A stretch of DNA of 6,401 bases from Candidatus Nealsonbacteria bacterium CG11_big_fil_rev_8_21_14_0_20_37_68 (GTDB lineage: Bacteria; Patescibacteriota; Minisyncoccia; Minisyncoccales; GCA-002782225), in NCBI GenBank assembly GCA_002787295.1, contig PCWJ01000052.1:8915-15315 (forward strand), written 5' to 3'. A program made the position numbers and the translations under genes. The notes beneath the pieces were generated by a model, which saw only the letters and a program-made list of their open reading frames with translations, did no database searches and was not told the origin of the DNA. Shown one piece after another: positions 4,822 through 6,401 of this stretch. Positions within the stretch are counted from its first letter, which is position 1. Each line of letters starts with the position of its first letter.

Positions 4822-5187
4822 TTACTTGAGGACTGCCTTAATTTTCTCAATAATCTCACCGGGAGTGAAGTGAGCCTTAATCAGATAATCCACAGCACCC
4901 ATCTTCAATCCCTTCTCCACTTCCTCTCTTTGACCAAGATTAGAAAGAATAATTACCGGAATAGCGGATAGGGTAGGTTCTTCTTTTATCTTTGACAAAA
5001 CCTCAAATCCATCTATCCCCGGCAAAATTAAATCTAATAAAACCAAATCTGGGGGACTTTTTTTAACTTTCTCGAAACCCTCTTCCCCGTCAGCCGCTTC
5101 ATTAGTTTGATATCCTTCCCCTTTCAATTTTCTAACAATTAATTCTCTTAAAAATCTATCATCCTCAATAATTAAAATGGTTTTCAT
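4822..5187 (-). CDS. Single-domain response regulator (CheY-like receiver), distal copy
   Basis: The 121-residue product is a receiver domain with nothing attached. Acidic pocket residues Glu8-Asp9-Asp10 sit in ILIIEDDRFL, the phospho-accepting Asp52 in LLDLILPG, the conserved hydroxyl residue Ser82 in ILSNLGQ, and the invariant Lys104 in YLIKAHF. With no DNA-binding or enzymatic output domain, signalling must pass through protein-protein contact or a phosphorelay. It is a close paralogue of the next receiver upstream, sharing SN-x-GQ, GA-x-D-x-LIK and the F-x-P-x-E-x-I-x-K ending. That suggests tandem duplication followed by divergence. The start ATG at 5187 gives the standard MKTILIIEDD opening, and no Shine-Dalgarno is visible. 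A repetitive 75-bp spacer separates it from its paralogue. Confidence 0.9.
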   Translation of the reverse strand: MKTILIIEDDRFLRELIVRKLKGEGYQTNEAADGEEGFEKVKKSPPDLVLLDLILPGIDGFEVLSKIKEEPTLSAIPVIILSNLGQREEVEKGLKMGAVDYLIKAHFTPGEIIEKIKAVLK

Positions 5188-5203
5188 AAACTATCAGCGA
5201 ATG

Positions 5204-5260
5204 TACGAATCTTTTACGAATATACGAATTCGTAAATTCGTACTGATTCGTAAATTCGTT
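5204..5260. repeat. Cluster of TACGAAT/ATTCGTA heptamers, overall palindromic
   Basis: TACGAAT occurs at 5204, 5215 and 5223. Its complement ATTCGTA occurs at 5228, 5236 and 5246, with the variant ATTCGTT at 5254. The first three and last four face each other around the perfect palindrome ACGAATTCGT at 5224-5233, so the whole block is a large imperfect inverted repeat. It fills most of the 75-bp gap between the two response regulators. It could be a multi-site operator, an RNA hairpin in the operon, or a mobile or expanding repeat. A weak minus-strand -10-like TATATT (5224-5219) lies inside it. Nothing here decides among these. Confidence 0.75.
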
Positions 5261-5262
5261 GA

Positions 5263-5634
5263 TTACTTCCCGATTTGTTTAACTACTTTATCAATTACTT
5301 CTTGTGGATCAAATTCAGTTTTAATCAACCAATCTCTTGCTCCGAATTTTTGAGCCCGATCCAATTCCACCGGCTGACCAGAGTTAGAAATAACAATTAT
5401 TGGAATTTTTTTTAGTTCTGGTTCTTTTTGCATCTCTTCCATCACCTCAAATCCTCCAATTTTGGGCATGACAATATCCAGTAAAATAAGGTCGGGTTTT
5501 ACTTCTCTCATTGCTCTCAGGCCTTCTTCTCCGTCCTTGGCTATGGAAACTTCATATCCCTCCCCGCTTAGTTTTTTTTGTAGAAGATCAAACATAATCT
5601 GCTCATCTTCTATTAGTAAAATTTTCTTTGCCAT
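5263..5634 (-). CDS. Single-domain response regulator (CheY-like receiver), kinase-proximal copy
   Basis: This is a 123-residue stand-alone receiver. Glu9-Asp10-Glu11 form the acidic pocket (ILLIEDEQI). Asp53 in LLDIVMPK is the phosphorylation site, Ser83 in VISNSGQ is the conserved hydroxyl residue, and Lys105 in WLIKTEF is the invariant lysine. No output domain follows. The gene begins 11 nt after the histidine kinase stop, so it is very likely in the kinase operon and its direct phosphoryl acceptor. The ATG at 5634 gives the expected MAKKILLIEDE opening. Its leader is A/T only, with no Shine-Dalgarno. Similar lone receivers act in motility, pilus or development pathways in other bacteria, but nothing here identifies the partner. 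Confidence 0.92.
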   Translation of the reverse strand: MAKKILLIEDEQIMFDLLQKKLSGEGYEVSIAKDGEEGLRAMREVKPDLILLDIVMPKIGGFEVMEEMQKEPELKKIPIIVISNSGQPVELDRAQKFGARDWLIKTEFDPQEVIDKVVKQIGK

Positions 5635-5645
5635 ATTTATTTATT

Positions 5646-6401
5646 TTACAACCTTTTTAAAAACTCTTCAAATCGTTTTTCCACAGGAAGTGTAAAATAG
5701 AAAGTTGAACCCTTGTCCTCTTTTGATTCAAACCAAATTTTGCCGCCGTGGGCTTCAATAATATTTTTGGCAATATAAAGACCCAGTCCGGTTCCCTTCG
5801 TTTCTTTTCTTATTGCATTGGTTGCCCTAAAAAACTTACTGAATACTCTTTCTTGTTGGTCTTGAGGAATTCCTATCCCGGTATCTTTGACCGCAACCTC
5901 TATCTTATCCTTATCATACTTTAAAGAAATAGTCACCTCTCCACCAGAAGGAGTATATGAAATGGCGTTGTTTAAAAGGTTCTGAACGGCTAACCTCATT
6001 TTTTCTACATCAACTTTTACTTCAGGCAACTTCTCTTCTGTTTTTTTGAATTCAAATTTAATTCTTTTTTTCTTAATCTCTTCTTTAAAAGAATTTATTA
6101 CAAACTGAACTATAGCCTGAAAATCAGTCAGAGTCGGCTCGTAAAGATATCTCCCTTCTTCGATCCTAGTTACATTTAAAAGATCATTAATTAAATCAAT
6201 CATTCTCTCGTTGGACTCGTAGGTTTTTCCAATATATTCTTTTTGTTCTTTGGTAATTTCGCCCAGGTCTCCATCTAAAAGCATCCTCAGGGTCCACTTA
6301 ATAGCAGAAAGAGGAGTCCTGAGTTGGTGAGCAGAAAGAGAAACAAATTCGGTTTTCATTCTTTCAATCATTTTTTCCCGAGTGATATCGTGTAAAATCA
6401 C
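5646..6401 (-). CDS. Sensor histidine kinase, C-terminal HisKA-HATPase part; N-terminus beyond window
   Basis: The visible 251 residues are the transmitter of a two-component kinase. Numbering from the right edge, His25 in SLSAHQLRTPLSAIKW is the autophosphorylation site of the HisKA dimerisation helix. The ATP-binding domain has the N box NLLNNAISYTP (141-151), G1 DTGIGIP (173-179), the F box FSKFF (187-191) and G2 GTGLGLYI (203-210). The edge residues, ILHDITREK, resemble the last strand of a PAS domain leading into HisKA. The sensor region, and any membrane segment, is therefore outside the window, and the GTG at the very edge should not be taken as a start. The two lone receivers downstream are its likely targets. 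The stimulus cannot be told from this part. Confidence 0.93.
   Translation of the reverse strand: MILHDITREKMIERMKTEFVSLSAHQLRTPLSAIKWTLRMLLDGDLGEITKEQKEYIGKTYESNERMIDLINDLLNVTRIEEGRYLYEPTLTDFQAIVQFVINSFKEEIKKKRIKFEFKKTEEKLPEVKVDVEKMRLAVQNLLNNAISYTPSGGEVTISLKYDKDKIEVAVKDTGIGIPQDQQERVFSKFFRATNAIRKETKGTGLGLYIAKNIIEAHGGKIWFESKEDKGSTFYFTLPVEKRFEEFLKRL

Noticed and set aside
5462..5695. Plus-strand ORF over the kinase-proximal receiver and kinase 3' end
   Set aside because: It is antisense to two well-supported genes, and the Ser-rich product is what results from reading the complement of the receiver.
6390..6401. GTG at the right edge as the start of the histidine kinase
   Set aside because: The residues there look like the end of a PAS domain, so the gene most likely continues beyond the window.
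669..6401. Alternative genetic code (UGA as Gly or Trp), known in some CPR lineages
   Set aside because: All genes are complete under the standard bacterial code, with no in-frame TGA interruptions. Absence of TGA stops among these few AT-rich genes is not evidence enough.

Overview
The window is AT-rich chromosomal DNA with tightly packed, low-GC bacterial housekeeping genes. Small proteins, spacers of a few bases and the absence of any clear Shine-Dalgarno motif suggest a reduced-genome lineage such as Candidate Phyla Radiation/Patescibacteria. That placement is inference from style, not from a marker-gene comparison. The standard bacterial code fits: every gene reads through without in-frame TGA, and all visible stops are TAA or TAG.

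Layout. (1) Positions 1-422, minus strand: ruvA, running off the left edge. (2) Positions 423-668: a divergent intergenic region. It holds two related palindromic elements (429-509 and 595-667) that flank outward-facing promoter-like sequences, so each element would make up nearly all of the 5' leader of ruvA or uvrB. (3) Positions 669-2961, plus strand: uvrB and rpsT, separated by one base. uvrB carries three in-frame stretches of repeat-like DNA. (4) Positions 2958-6401, minus strand, in transcription order: a sensor histidine kinase (running off the right edge), two single-domain response regulators, a 36-codon remnant of a second formamidopyrimidine-DNA glycosylase gene, intact mutM, and holA. 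The two convergent units overlap by 4 bp at rpsT/holA, and each seems to have its terminator inside the last gene of the other.

Functionally the window groups genome maintenance (ruvA recombination, uvrB nucleotide excision repair, mutM base excision repair, holA clamp loader) with ribosomal protein S20 and a phospho-signalling cassette whose visible parts have no DNA-binding output domain. No tRNA, rRNA, CRISPR array, transposase or integrase gene is visible. The most unusual content is the short palindromes and repeats: the paired 5'-leader elements, the inserts in uvrB, the fpg remnant with its hairpin, and a TACGAAT/ATTCGTA cluster between the two response regulators.
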